Shown piece by piece: positions 44,547 through 56,155 of a DNA stretch of 64,000 nt. Numbering within the stretch: the first letter of the stretch is position 1; every line of letters begins with the position of its first letter. The notes below the pieces were generated by a model that saw nothing but the letters and a program-made list of their open reading frames with translations, searched no databases and was not told the DNA's origin. Position numbers and translations under genes: made by a program. The DNA is from Leptasterias polaris (Eukaryota; Echinodermata; Asteroidea; Forcipulatida; Asteriidae): NCBI GenBank assembly GCA_037783415.1, contig JAZGTN010000069.1, positions 1,550,001 to 1,614,000 of the forward strand, in the 5' to 3' direction.

Positions 44547-45192
44547 TCGTCGCGCGTACCACGAACCGACCTAACTCGTACACAGTATAAAAAAACATGT
44601 TTGGAGAAAATCACGAATGAAGTTGCACTATTTTTCAAACTGCTGTTTCGGGTTCTGCTAACTATTTGTATACATTTTTTTAAGACAAACATAAAGCCGA
44701 CTACTTTATTAATACAGAACTGTCAATTTCATTTAATCCCCGCAACTATTTTAATTAGTAAATAATACCTAAACAGATAGGTCACTTTGTGAAAATTAAA
44801 ATCCGAGTTTTGCCCGCAGAGCGCCGTGTACAAACCAATGCACAATAGAGACGTATCTAGTTAGGTCACTTTGTGAAAATACCACGCTTTGAGTTAGGTC
44901 AGTTCGTGGTACGCAAATTTTACACGCGCGCCCGAACTGCGCGCGCTGTAGCACATAGTACATCATTGGTAAAGTGGCGTATCTAGATAGGTCACTTTGT
45001 GAAAAGACAAAACGGCAAATCTAGTGATACGTCGTTTTTAGTAATTAGTGTAATTACAAAACTATTACGTATTTAGTACTGAAACTTGCTGAAAATGTTA
45101 ACAGTAATGAGTATATTAATAATTTGTAAAAAAAAAAATTGCAAAAGTGTGTGATTTTTGTCAGTTAGGTCGGTTCGTGGTACGCGCGACGA
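44547..45192. mobile_element. Transposon with perfect 29-bp terminal inverted repeats
   Basis: 44547-44575 is the exact reverse complement of 45164-45192; the outer sequence is TCGTCGCGCGTACCACGAAC. The 646-bp element also has an internal degenerate copy of its terminus (GTTAGGTCAGTTCGTGGTAC near 44894) and three copies of TAGGTCACTTTGTGAAAA (near 44779, 44862 and 44988). No clear target duplication; no coding frame. Confidence 0.85.
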
Positions 45193-45319
45193 TTTATAGA
45201 CGCATCAGGTCGAACGTGGATTCGAGTAATCAATCGCGGAAATAATCGTATATCAAGATCTCACAGTGTTAGCAGCGTAGCCGCGGGGCCTACAAAATTC
45301 CAGTGCCCACCCCCAGGTG

Positions 45320-45342
45320 CCCCCCCCCCCCCCCCCCCCCCC
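45320..45342. repeat. Poly-C tract (23 C)
   Basis: Run of 23 C following CCCACCCCCAGGTG; a short CACACA repeat follows at 45366-45390. Confidence 0.95.
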
Positions 45343-46118
45343 ACGAAAACAAATCGCAATAGTGCCCACACACACACGCACACACACACAAATTAAAGAA
45401 TGAAAACAAAACATTACAAAGTTTATCCAGAGCATCTGCTAGTTGCAGGCCTTCATTTACAATAAAGTAAAAAACAACTAAAAACTTTGGTCGTATACCA
45501 AGCCACTATTGATTAACTTTGCGGTGGGGGTTGATGTCGTCATCACAGGAAGCGCGCGCGCCCACGTGTGTATAAATGCAATGCAGTAGAATGAATAGTT
45601 GGTCAATGTCAACCGTGTTCTGTTGTCAACAGTTATTTTGAGCACCGTTTTGTTGTAGTAGTATAGACAACGTGGTGTTGTGTTCAGATGTTTTAATGCA
45701 TAAGAAGTTACAATGTCGACACAATGGGGGCCCGGGGCCGGCATTATATGCTGATCATACATGCTGATTAGGCATGTCTGGCTAAACAAAATGCCAAGAA
45801 ATAGGAGGATTGTGCCCCCCTGCAGCACCCCCTTCCAAAATAAAACCATGACCGGCTGCAATACCCTCTCTCCTAAAACTATGAGGTTCGATCCGCTATC
45901 GTCTTCACGAACCTCATCCATAGAGTGACATGTACAAAATCCTATTCGAAACTTTTTGCCCTTGACGTTTATGCACCTGGAGTTCTCTTTTGAAACCGAA
46001 TCTCGCCCAAATTAGGCTCTACGTGTTCTTTGTTCTCACAGTGAGCTCGGCGCGGTTCTCAGTGGTGTAACTAAGGGGGGTACGTGCCTCCCCAATTGAT
46101 GTCAGTTCCCCCCGGGTG

Positions 46119-46132
46119 CCCCCCCCCCCCCC
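46119..46132. repeat. Poly-C tract (14 C)
   Basis: Run of 14 C after CCCCGGGTG, in repeat-like text (GTAACTAAGGGGGGTACGTG). Confidence 0.9.
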
Positions 46133-46812
46133 ATTTGAAATCTGAACCTTTGAGACTATACAATTACCAGAATATAAAATGTTAAGTTTTATAAACTTTT
46201 ATGGAGCACTGGTTGCGTATAACTCAATGTTTCAAACTATTTTTCTATTTACACATATTTGTTGTACCTTTGCAATGGACAGTTGTTATTTTTACCAACG
46301 ACTTCAGAGTACGGTAAATCATGTCCGCAAATTGTATGATGACTCATCGCCCGCGCGCGCCCTATTCTGCCACAGTCTGCCACGTTAAATACGGTACTGT
46401 AGTGTCACATACACGACGTGCTGGGTGCCGTTGCATTTATCGTAAGTACACGAGGAAAAGCCATTGAAAACTATCGAGCTGTGAGAGCATTGATCTAAAA
46501 AAGATGCTTCATTTGAGACATTGCTTTGTTCTCCAGTGTATAGGGTATATTAAATAGTTTGTCAATCCACTCTGCAAAACAAATTTGAAAAAAATGATAA
46601 CTTCTCACCGTTATTCAGAATCCTCGCCTTCCGGTAACAATATGGCCGCCGCCGTAAATTTATAAATGGTATGCTGCACGCTACGCTGGTAACGATAACC
46701 ACAGTTCACGTGTACAAACATAGTTGTATACAAATTCTGCTTTGCTTTCTCTGTCCATTTCTTTTTCTTCTGGTGCTGTGCCTAAATTTTGCCCGAATTT
46801 GAGGGGGGAAGT

Positions 46813-46831
46813 CCCCCCCCCCCCCCCCCCC
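46813..46831. repeat. Poly-C tract (19 C)
   Basis: Run of 19 C preceded by GAGGGGGGAAGT, so C- and G-runs face each other. Confidence 0.95.
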
Positions 46832-47702
46832 ACGGGTACATCGTTGTAATATTGTCCCCTTCCTCTTTTCCTCTCACACTCGACCAACTCAACATTAGTC
46901 CCATAAGGACTATGTAGGTCCGACCGATGTAAAAAAAAAAAAAAAAAAGCAAAACATAAATGTCAAGACCATTCAATTCATTCTTGCAGTGTATGACATA
47001 GAGTGGAAAGTGATAAAATCAAAAAGTTAAGAAAACAAATGACCAGTACTGTATATATATTATGGTTTTTTACTTATTCGTTGAATTGTCAAGTTTTAAT
47101 TTTGAACTGGACACGCTGGTGATTATTATTTTATCACAGCATGCACAAGAAGATCACATTTTCATTTGTGTCGGTAACTCATCGAGTCGGGTTACGTTGT
47201 CCCCGTAGCCTATAGATTTTGATGGTCTTTAGCAGTATCGTCGCTGTTCCAAAAACCACTACCTTTTCTGTAGCAGATCTAACTTTCAAAAGTTTGCCTA
47301 TTTGATCTAAATGTTTCCCCCATTGCTAGCTTCAAACACCACCTTTTTAAGTGTTCTCTTTATTATTATTTGGGTTATTATTTTTGTCTTATACAATAAG
47401 TGCAGATATTCATCCGCACAGTTTAATCGCAACATGGCATTGTAGAGCGTGAAATCACTGGAACTATTTTTGAACATAGCTGTAATGTAATTATCAATCG
47501 AGGGTAGTATAGTCACAACCCACTTTATGGGATTGAGTTCGTCGAAACACAAGCACCTGCATTGTCACTCAAAGTCTTGATGGAAACTATTCAGGTTGGT
47601 TGATGAGATCTCAGTACATTGCAGTCTTAAAATTGTTTCTCAAAATGATGCATGTCATACTCTATGGAGTGGAAGTGATTCTCAGTGAAGGATTTTTGCG
47701 CC

Positions 47703-47710
47703 TATAAATA
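47703..47710 (+). promoter_or_regulatory. Possible TATA box of the GPCR gene
   Basis: TATAAATA 209 nt before the GPCR ATG. If used, transcription would start near 47735 and give a 5' leader of about 185 nt. Position and consensus only. Confidence 0.35.
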
Positions 47711-47918
47711 AAAACCGTCTTCGGAGATTAGATGCAGGAGAAGAAGTGGGATATCGCGCTGTGGTTAAAAGTCAATCTTTCTATATAGGCATCAGCTTCA
47801 GACAGACTCGGACAATCCTACCCGCGGATACTGTTCCTTGTGCCTAATTTGTCTTTGTTAACTCGCAGTATATCGTAAATCTGGGTTCATTTGGAAGGTA
47901 GATTTTTAGGTCCAAATT

Positions 47919-48615
47919 ATGGATGAGACTAACGACTCTGCTTTGGTTAATCAGTCTGGCGCAACGTCGAATACCGGGTGGTCTGTTGGTGGTATCGAAA
48001 ACAGCGTGCTGGTCCGAACTGCGTATGCCCTCATCTGCACGGTAGGGATTGTCGGTAACGTCCTGGTGTGCATCGTGCTGACGCGAGTCCGAGCGCTTCG
48101 CACCAAAACCAGCCACCTCCTGGTTCACCTCTCCGTGGTTGACATAATGGTCTGCATCATGGCTTTGCCCGTCAATCTCTTCCCCACCCCGCCGCCCATG
48201 CACGGTCCGTTCGGCGATTTCCTCTGCCGCTTTTACGTTAGTAAGTACATGCAGTGGGTTTGCATGCACGCCTCAGAGGGGAGCCTTGTATTAGTCAACC
48301 TCGAGCGCTTCATAGCCATCGTCTACCCCCTCAAATACAAATCATATTTCACTTCGAAGAAGATTTCCATCATGATCTGCTTCATTTGGGTAGAGGCATT
48401 GGGCTCGCTCTCCTATTTCTTCGGTGTGTTCTCTTTGGTGCCCGAAACTGGTTGTACGTACCACGGCTGGCCCACCTTTGGTGTGCAGGTATTCATGGGG
48501 GTGTACCCGTACCTCGTGCACTACGTTGGACCGCTGGTGTTCATGTTTGCTGTGCAGTGGAAAATGATTTCATCCTTGAAGAAACAAGTAGAGAAAATCA
48601 CCCAGCAGCATACAG
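47919..48615 (+). CDS. GPCR exon 1 (TM1-TM5)
   Basis: 697 nt from ATG to CATACAG|GTAAGT; covers the N-terminus through the start of intracellular loop 3. Confidence 0.9.
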
Positions 48616-51469
48616 GTAAGTTTTTTAACAGGCCCTTGTTAAGATTGTTTTACCCCCAGGACGACCGTCATCTTGTTTTGTTGCAGACTTCGCAGCTTTC
48701 TAAAATGACATTTAATTAAAACACCCGGGAATCAGTCAAGATACACTCCAAGTGGTTCGGCTGGATAGTTCAGTGTCGAAAAGCACCCCTACTTAATATG
48801 AAATATGGACCAGTGAAAAAGCTGGCAGACCAGCGATTGAAAAGCTAATTGATCCCGCTGGCAAGTTACTGAAAAAGTTAATGGCAAACCCTGCTTTGGT
48901 GACCAATTTCATAGCACTGCCCACCGAATTTTGTGCTTCGGTGCCCGCCCTGTAAAAATGTTGATTTATTCGGTTGAGTACCCAGGCGAATTAGAATAAA
49001 TCTACTTTATACTTGTTACGTAAAGAGTACACGCTTCAATGGTTCGGCGGGAACATTGAATAGGATCGGGTGTGGTACCTGGAGTAAGGGTATAACGTAT
49101 TCACTTCACGCTTGCTATGCAACTATACCACACGTAAAATTTTGTTATTCTTTCTTTATTAATAATAAATTAGTTATTGTTAAAGTCACCCATCAGCAGA
49201 CTTGTTACAGCTGCTCTAAATGGACAACAGCATATAAGGAGGTCAGTGCTAGCTTGAGCCTGAAAGCGTTGATTTGCATAGATCAGGTGTACGTTTCCAA
49301 AAATTGGTTTTTCGTATCTGGCGGTCAACATTAGCACTGAGGCTCCAGGGCATATGACACCTTGTGTCATGTAAGTCAATGAAGACAATAAAATTAATGC
49401 TAAATGGCAATTTGCAATGAAGACATAACTCTAAGTTGATACCAAAAGTTTTGTATCATTCTGTCGTATAGGATTGGAAAGAGAAATAGAATTGGAAAGA
49501 GAAGAAGTTGATTAAAAGGGATCAGTTGATCCGGTTGCAGCATAGCTCGCAGACATACCATATTCTGAGTAAAATGGTCTTTATTAAAGTAGTGTAATTG
49601 TTGTTTAAAGTATAATGCGTGGTTCTGTCTGAGCTATGAGCACAGACAGATAAGGCCGTTTGAAAACGAAAACTAAACATTTTTTCACGGTGGCTCCAGG
49701 TGGCTCTATTAGGCCTATTTGCAAATTTCTAGAGAACTCATGCTTTTTTACGGCGTATATCGCCGTTTTATTGCGTTATATCACCGTATTTTATGGTGTT
49801 AAATCGCCGCATTTGTTGTGTTTTATCGCCGTGTACTATAAAAATTGTCTTCTATCGCCTTACTATTGTCTTATATCGCCTTATTTTGTTGCGTTATATC
49901 GCCGTGTTTTACGTAATATAATGGCGACTTCAGAAAGAATTGCGATATAACGCAACTTAGTACGGAAGATGTAACGCAATAAAAAACGGCGATATATCGC
50001 AACAAAATGTGGTGATACATCACACTATAAATTACGGCGATATATCACAATAAAATACGGCGATAAAGCAATAAAATACGGCGATATAACCGTAACGGTG
50101 ATATCGAAATTGGCGAATTTGATCATGAGCTACCGTGGTTTTGCGTATGTCGCGCACAGCACGAGAATTGCTTTTAATTGTGCGAAAGCGTTTGCGCAGT
50201 GTTTATGATCGAGGGCAATGTAAGGTAGTGGTGGATTCCGAAGACAATGATTGTGCGTATTTTCTAACCATGTGTAAAACATAAAGTTGTCCAATATCTC
50301 AAATGAGAGTTTTTAATTGGAAATGTCTTAAATATTAAAGCTAGATGTTTTGTTTTACATTCAAAGTATAAATACAATAACAGAAGAATTCGAAAACGCA
50401 CAAAACTTGACAGTCTGACACTGGAATTTAAAAACGTTGGTCTCCGTAAAAGAACACAAGTATTAAGACGTAAATTTTCATGTCAAACTTTGCAACATAT
50501 TTCGCTGAGGAGGCGTGAAACTCAAAATTCCCGCCGCTTAAAAACTTTGCGACTTAGGACGACTGCATCAGCAAGTTATGGCGTATTCACTTGCGTTTTG
50601 GGCTTTATACTGCAAATTATGGGGAACGATTTATTTTAACAATGTTGTTAGAAAAGCGGCAAATTTGGTTTAAAGGGACACGTTGCCTTTGGATTGAGCG
50701 TTGGGCTATAAAAGCGTTTGTTATAAATTAAATTGGTTTTTAAGTAGAATGTAACGATTCTCACAAACGTACTTCGAAATTGTATGGTTTTGTTTGACTT
50801 CGTGAACTAACACGGTTCGCCATTTTGTAGAACCAAATGTTTGACTCAACAAAATGGCGGACCGTGTTAGTTCACGAAATAAAAATAAAACATAACAATT
50901 TCTATGGGATATTTGCGGGAATCGTTGCTTTAAAAATATCTTTCCAACCATATTCATAACATAACAACCTTATTTTAAAGCCCAAAATGACAATTCCGAA
51001 GGCAACGTGTCCCTAAAGACTGACCCCAAAATGGGTTTAAGGCCTACGGCGATAACTGAGAAATTAATGATCCTAACTTCTTGTAACACACTTTAACCGC
51101 AACCATTCCTTGTTAACAGATGCTGTAGCAGCAAGACGTAAACTGTGGCAGGTTCAGGCTTCTCAAGAACTCCAGCGAACTCTCCTCTTCGTCGTCATCA
51201 CCTACGCCGTCTGCTGGGGTCCAAACCAGACCATGTTCTTCTGCTTCATGCTAGGCGTCGATGTTGACTTCACTCGCCCCTACTACCACTTCGGTGTCAT
51301 CATGGGTGTCATGAATTCCTGCCTGAACCCCTTCATCTACACGGTCAGAAATAAACCATTTCGCAACGCCCTCAAAGAGGTGGCGTTCTGTAAAATTGGA
51401 AGGGGCACACCGGTGGTTCCAGCCGATCCTTCCACAAAGTCGCTGGCAGTCCTGACTCCAGTCGAATAA
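47919..51469 (+). CDS. Rhodopsin-class (class A) G-protein-coupled receptor, orphan
   Basis: Two exons, 47919-48615 and 51120-51469, phase 1 (donor GTAAGT, acceptor GTTAACAG), giving 348 residues. In-frame TAG at 47907 supports the start. Class A landmarks: N47 in TM1 (GNVLV), D75 in TM2 (LSVVD), C103 with C179 as the likely extracellular disulfide, E129-R130-F131 in place of DRY, C264-W265-G266-P267 in TM6, and N302-P303-F304-I305-Y306 in TM7. N5 and N11 are N-glycosylation sequons on the short N-terminus. The intron falls in the third intracellular loop after codon 232. The C-tail is short. A broken paralogous exon lies at 42253-42598, so this belongs to a local expansion. The ligand is not predictable; no amine-binding Asp is evident in TM3, and a peptide or lineage-specific ligand is plausible. 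AATAAA overlaps the stop codon and is an unlikely poly(A) signal. Confidence 0.9.
49740..50115. repeat. Palindromic minisatellite array
   Basis: The left half has about nine variants of TTATATCGCCGTATTTTATT; the right half has the same unit inverted (AATAAAATACGGCGATATA). The switch is near 49925-49945. The transcript could fold into one long imperfect hairpin. Confidence 0.9.
50670..51014. mobile_element. MITE with AGGGACACGTTGCC termini
   Basis: Left AGGGACACGTTGCCTTTGGA and right, read inward, AGGGACACGTTGCCTTCGGA. TTAA is present at the left edge only. Internal palindrome near 50802-50876 (CGTGAACTAACACGGT with its inverse). A related copy is at 56816. Confidence 0.8.
51120..51469 (+). 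CDS. GPCR exon 2 (loop 3, TM6, TM7, C-tail)
   Basis: 350 nt, in frame with exon 1, ending ..LAVLTPVE and TAA. Contains the CWGP and NPFIY motifs. Confidence 0.9.
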
Positions 51470-52764
51470 ATACTGAAAACGAGCTGAACTACTACGTGAT
51501 ACAAGTGTCTAATTATAATTCACCATCGATTGCACATATGAACTAAATGACAGGAAGCACAATATTAAGAAGATACCACATTGCATCCGTCACCATACAA
51601 ATTCTGTCTTCTCTCCAACGGTTGAATTGTTTTTGTAGTGTCTGAATCCACCCAAAAAGTGTTTATCGAATGGACATGCAGACCTATACTAAAAATAGTT
51701 TGAATTTATTCAAATGATGTTTTTTTTACACCAAATTGTCCTCAAATTTTCATCAAAACGGACGAAAAGGCGTTCCCTTTTCATGTCTTTTTCGTAAAAA
51801 TGGAGATTATTATTAAACATGTCATTGAAAAAACCTGATTGCGTGACGGTAGAAATATCGTACACTAACTTTATAGTGTTTCCTGTCATATGATTATGTA
51901 GCCCTTTGTCAAGGCCTCGTGGCTTATAGAGATAATATCTTAAACGTCGGAAAGAGGAGACCACATGCGAGGACATGTTCAAATTGATTTTTTCTTTTAT
52001 TTGTGTTATTCATGAATATTCAAACATAAAATAATGTTATTTCTGTATGCAAATAAGCAAAGTAGTTGCTGAAAGGTTAACCAATCACAATGCATAGTAG
52101 GTTTTGTATGCTGGCCCCAGTGCTTAATGGTTGGTTTGGGTTTTTGCTACCCCGGGATGGTAGCAAAAATCAAGAAATAAAGAACGTTGTAAATTCCTGA
52201 CAAGTTGGGGAAAAGGCCCGTGGCTTTGCCTCTCGCGCACGTGTGGTCTCCGGTTCTATTTCGGCTACACAGCTTTATAAGCAACGAAGGTCTTGACGAA
52301 ACCGTCTGTATTTTTGCTGTACTTTGAGCTTGGTTGGTGTCTTCATGTGTATCATTGTCATACATGCATGTATTGCTCCTTTGTTGTAATCAAAATAAGC
52401 ACATTGTGAGCACAAAAGCACAACAAACAGGTACCTTTGCCCATTGTTTTCACTTAAACGGGGTTGCACAATTTGATGACATTTCTACTATAGTTTGGAT
52501 GACAATGTGTTGAATATTTACAACTAAATGATGGACATTAAAATAGTCTACCTAAAATGTATAATGTTAATACGTATAGTTGTATATTTAATTGATATGC
52601 TGTCAACCTCATCATGCTAATTGCCTGTACAGAAACGGGCATCAATATCAATAAGCCTTTCTGACGTCTGTCCATTGTATGCTGGTTTCAAGATCCCAAT
52701 GCATGAGACAAATTCAAGGTTAGTCTTGTTTCTGAGACCATGTCTATTATGGTTGCTTTAAAGT
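51470..52764. other. GPCR 3' region and intergenic DNA
   Basis: No further coding sequence recognised. A decayed tRNA-like minus-strand segment may lie near 52195-52275 (TCTCGCGCACGTG..GTCTCCGGTTC), too diverged to call. Confidence 0.4.
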
Positions 52765-53065
52765 GACATCGCACATTGTATTATTTTACGCAAATATGTA
52801 CGTAAATATTTGCAATTTCGGGCGCAAATCGTAACTATTAATTTGTACTATCATTGGCGTATAATTTCACGATTTTTGCCCCAAATTGCAATTATTTACG
52901 ATGTTCATGACTTGTGCCCCAATTTGCAAATATTTACCAAACAAATCACGAGTTTGCCCGTGTTGTAAATGTACGTAAATACTTGCGTATTTCTACCCCA
53001 AGTAGCACATTTTTACGCCAATCCTAAACTCCATTTTTTCACCACTCATGATTGTTACCCCAAAC
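52765..53065. repeat. Degenerate TTTGCAAATATTTACG array
   Basis: Variants of ATTTGCAAATATTTACG and TTTTGCCCCAAATTGC recur in both orientations. The style is like the arrays at 35570 and 49740, but much more decayed. Confidence 0.6.
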
Positions 53066-53639
53066 GTTAACATTGATGAAGACCTTAAGTCCTTGCACAT
53101 GACTGTGAAACATAGATTAGTCTTTCACTATACTATTCCGTACGTAAATCTTTATTAAAGGTTTTCCGTTCAATTCTAACATTTCAGTTCCATTAACACG
53201 CTCAAATTGATGCATGCTTCCCTAATTTATTTATTAAATTAGGGTCTATTTAGCTTCCACTGCAGCATTCAAATTTCGTTTTTGCGCACACATGATTTCG
53301 TTCTTATGTTCGTTTCATGTGTCTATTTTATTAGGCAAGACTACATTTCCACCATTCTTCAGTTGAATTTCTATTACCTAAACAATACTGATGAAATTGA
53401 ATGGTCGACCGTCCTCTTGCTGTTGGCTTTTGTGAAATGGAATGATCTTTGCGACCTTATGAATAGAAATGTTGAACTTGAAATTGAGGATTATGCCCTT
53501 TGACCGTTGAATATTGATGCAAAGGATCATTTATTTTTAAGCCAAATTGAGTGAACGGGAGTTGAATTTGAATGAATTGTTTTTAAATTGGCCAAGAAAA
53601 CCTATAACGATGGCGACTGCTCTATGTTCCTGACACCCT

Positions 53640-53800
53640 TATGGGTGTTCATACAACCGCGCCTATATTCGGATAACTCCTCGTGATCTGCACGCAGGGA
53701 AGGTTATGGTTGGGTTTAAGGTTGGGTTAAGGTTATTATTACGAAAATACTTTAGGGGTTTCGAAACATAGGGGGTGTCGGAACATAGGTGTATAACCAT
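53640..53800. repeat. Interspersed repeat, relative of 6680-6810
   Basis: Shares GATAACTCCTC.TGATCT, a G-rich GGTTA-type run, and GTGTCGGAACATAGGTGTA versus GTGTCAGAACATGTGTAAC. Confidence 0.6.
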
Positions 53801-55130
53801 GAAGATTAACGCATTTCTTATTACTTATTTCTTTCGGCCGCTAGAACCGAACTATGGGTGTGGTTTGTGGTTGAATTTCGTTATGTAAAATATGTGATAA
53901 AAAATTAAAAGGGGTTAAAGTGAAAATTGTTACTAATATTAGGATTGTTTATTGAATGGAAAGGGGATGTGACCCTTAAATCATGCTGTTCTGTGTTTAG
54001 TAATGTATACTGCTTTAAGGCAATTTTCTTGTTGACCAATCCCTCTAATGATTTTTACTGGTCCAAGTAGAGACCTTATAACATTCACATGACGTAAGTT
54101 GAGTAGTACGTCCTCGGCTAGAGGTCAAATGAATGTTGCTCATTGGTCCATTCTGTGCGCCGCGTGTACAAAATGGTGTGTCTTCGTTGTTTCCTCATTA
54201 CCCCTATGGCGGCGTGACGTCAATGCATTAAGTCCATTTAATAAAAATAAAACATCGTTAACATTTAAATTTTTATAGTTTTGGAAGAGAAACTCTGTTA
54301 AAAGAACCATTGACTTTGCATTGATTTTGCATATTGCGGTCCGCGCCGACCATCAAAATTATAACCTCCACTTTCCGAGTTTGGACCGAGCATACGTTTC
54401 ATTAAGTGCCATGGCTTGGATTGACCTTGCCTTTTAAAACGTTCTAAACATTTTTTTTTTCTTTTCTCTCTCCACCCCTCCCCTACCCACCCCATTTTGT
54501 ACGAAGTCGTCGTAATGAGAAAAATACAAGCCCAAATGAGAGTATAATTGATTTTCCAAGTAGTCACCGTTTTCTAGCCCCTGCAGAGCCAAACTTTTAT
54601 GTTTGGAGAAAACCGAAATCATTGTTTCGGACACTGTTTGCCATTTAAACGTTGACATTTTACCAAACATGAAAGTGGAGATCCTAAATCATGCAAAGCT
54701 GTTGTTGTTTTAATCATAGTAAGTTTAATTAATAAGTAATGAACAGTTTAACATGGGTGTCTCTTCGTGAAAATTGCACAAACGCGGTTTGTGTGTAGCG
54801 CGTCTTGTGCAAACCAATGCGTAAACGATCGAAAGTGTCTCAAAACGCAAGAGTATTCGTTTTTGGCACTGTGTCAGCGCTATGTACTTTAATGTAAAAA
54901 ATTGCAAATCGAAATGTGGCTGTTCGTGAAAACGATTAACTGTAAATTTGGTAAAATGGTCTTTGTACATATTATAACGTTCTATAGGGGGCCTACCGAT
55001 TTGCCGAAATGTTAGATTATTTTAAAGAATTGCCTCTTCGTGAAAACGGTGACGAAGTGTAGGCCTAACGTTGTTGCAGTAAACAGTAAAATTATTTTAA
55101 CAAATCTTTCTTTTTTTCAATTGTTTTAGT
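53801..55130. other. Intergenic DNA, nothing recognised
   Basis: Short open frames only. The segment at 54100-54230 (CATTGGTCCATTCTGTGCGC) resembles an interspersed repeat near 27835-27990. Confidence 0.4.
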
Positions 55131-55133
55131 TGT

Positions 55134-55450
55134 TGAATTGTCTGTTTGTTTGTTTGTTGGGTTGTTTGTTGGGTTGTTGGGTTGTTGGGTTGTTTGTTGG
55201 GGTGTTTGTTTGTTTGTTTGTTGGGCTGTTGGGTTGTTTGTTGGGTTGTTTGTTGGGTTGTTGGGGTGTTTGTTTGTTTGTTTGTTTGTTGGGTTGTTGG
55301 GTTGTTTGTTGGGTTGTTTGTTGGGTTGTTGGGTTGTTTGTTGGGTTGTTTGTTGGGTTGTTTGTTTGTTTGTTGGGTTATTGGGTTGTTTGTTGGGTTG
55401 TTTGTTGGGTTGTTTGTTGGTTTGTTTTGTTTGTTTGTTTGTTAGTTTTG
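55134..55450. repeat. GTTTGTTTGTTGGGTT low-complexity array
   Basis: About 310 bp made only of GTTTGTTTG, TTGGGTTG and similar blocks. All three plus-strand frames stay open and give Cys/Val/Leu/Gly-rich pseudo-peptides; these are not genes. G-runs on the plus strand could form G-quadruplexes. Confidence 0.95.
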
Positions 55451-55900
55451 TCCGTTTTTGTTTTGTTTTGTCTTTTCTTTTTTCAGGATGACATGCAAGA
55501 GTATGAAAGTATTTAAGTGTAGGCCCTAATGCGAGCTGTAGATTGATGCGGTACCCTAAGCTGAAAAGAATGAAGGCTTTGTCGTCATGACAAAAATCGA
55601 AAAGCCCTAAGGAGAATTTGTTCTAATGTTTTTAATGTATACGGCCGTCGACTGAAGCCACCCGCGGTGAATTGAAGGGCTCCGCTGCGCAGCATTGTAA
55701 AATATTTTATAATTGCATTTGGTCTATATTGCAGTGTAATTGAATTGCCTAGCCTTTATTCATATCGTTTCGAAGCCCAGTGTGTGTTCATTGTTAATAC
55801 ACCATGTTACGGAGAATTATCAGCTTTTAACATGTAATTTGTAAGTGTTAATAAAGGTAGGCTACTATTCGCCCTCAAATATTTTTTTCAGTTCAAGCCC

Positions 55901-56155
55901 TAGTTTAAATGTCGTACACATTATTTTGAACCTTTTTTCAAAAATATTTGTATTTATATAATTTATTTACTAAAAAACTAAATTGTAGGTCAATAGTCAG
56001 CTATACGCATAAACAGCTGCCTTAGTTTAAATGTCGTACACATTATTTTTGAACCTATTTTAAAGAATATTCATTAAAAATATGTGTATTTAAATAATTT
56101 ATTTACTAAAAAACTAAATTCTAGGTCAACGGTCAGCTATTTGCATAAACAGCTG
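55901..56155. repeat. 122-bp tandem duplication
   Basis: TAGTTTAAATGTCGTACACA begins copies at 55901 and 56023. Both run through TTATTTACTAAAAAACTAAA to GCATAAACAGCTGCC with few differences. Confidence 0.9.

Larger units (their letters stand above)
48616..51119 (+). other. GPCR intron
   Basis: 2.5 kb. Contains a dispersed-repeat fragment (48721-48900; relatives near 31765 and 15870), a large palindromic array (49740-50115) and a MITE (50670-51014). No exon-like frame was seen. Confidence 0.8.

Noticed and set aside
45478..45921. 147-codon minus-strand open frame
   Set aside because: No recognisable domain, one weak hydrophobic stretch, repeat-rich surroundings and no splice context. Could be chance.
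48616..48719. Read-through of GPCR exon 1 to the stop at 48717-48719
   Set aside because: The clear GTAAGT donor at 48616 and the in-frame second exon carrying TM6-TM7 show that this extension is intron.
51465..51470. AATAAA overlapping the GPCR stop codon as poly(A) signal
   Set aside because: Would leave almost no 3' UTR; most likely a chance overlap of GAA TAA A.
55130..55516. Open frames of 99-128 codons in three frames
   Set aside because: They come entirely from the GTTTG/GGGTT low-complexity array; composition is Cys/Val/Leu/Gly with no domain.
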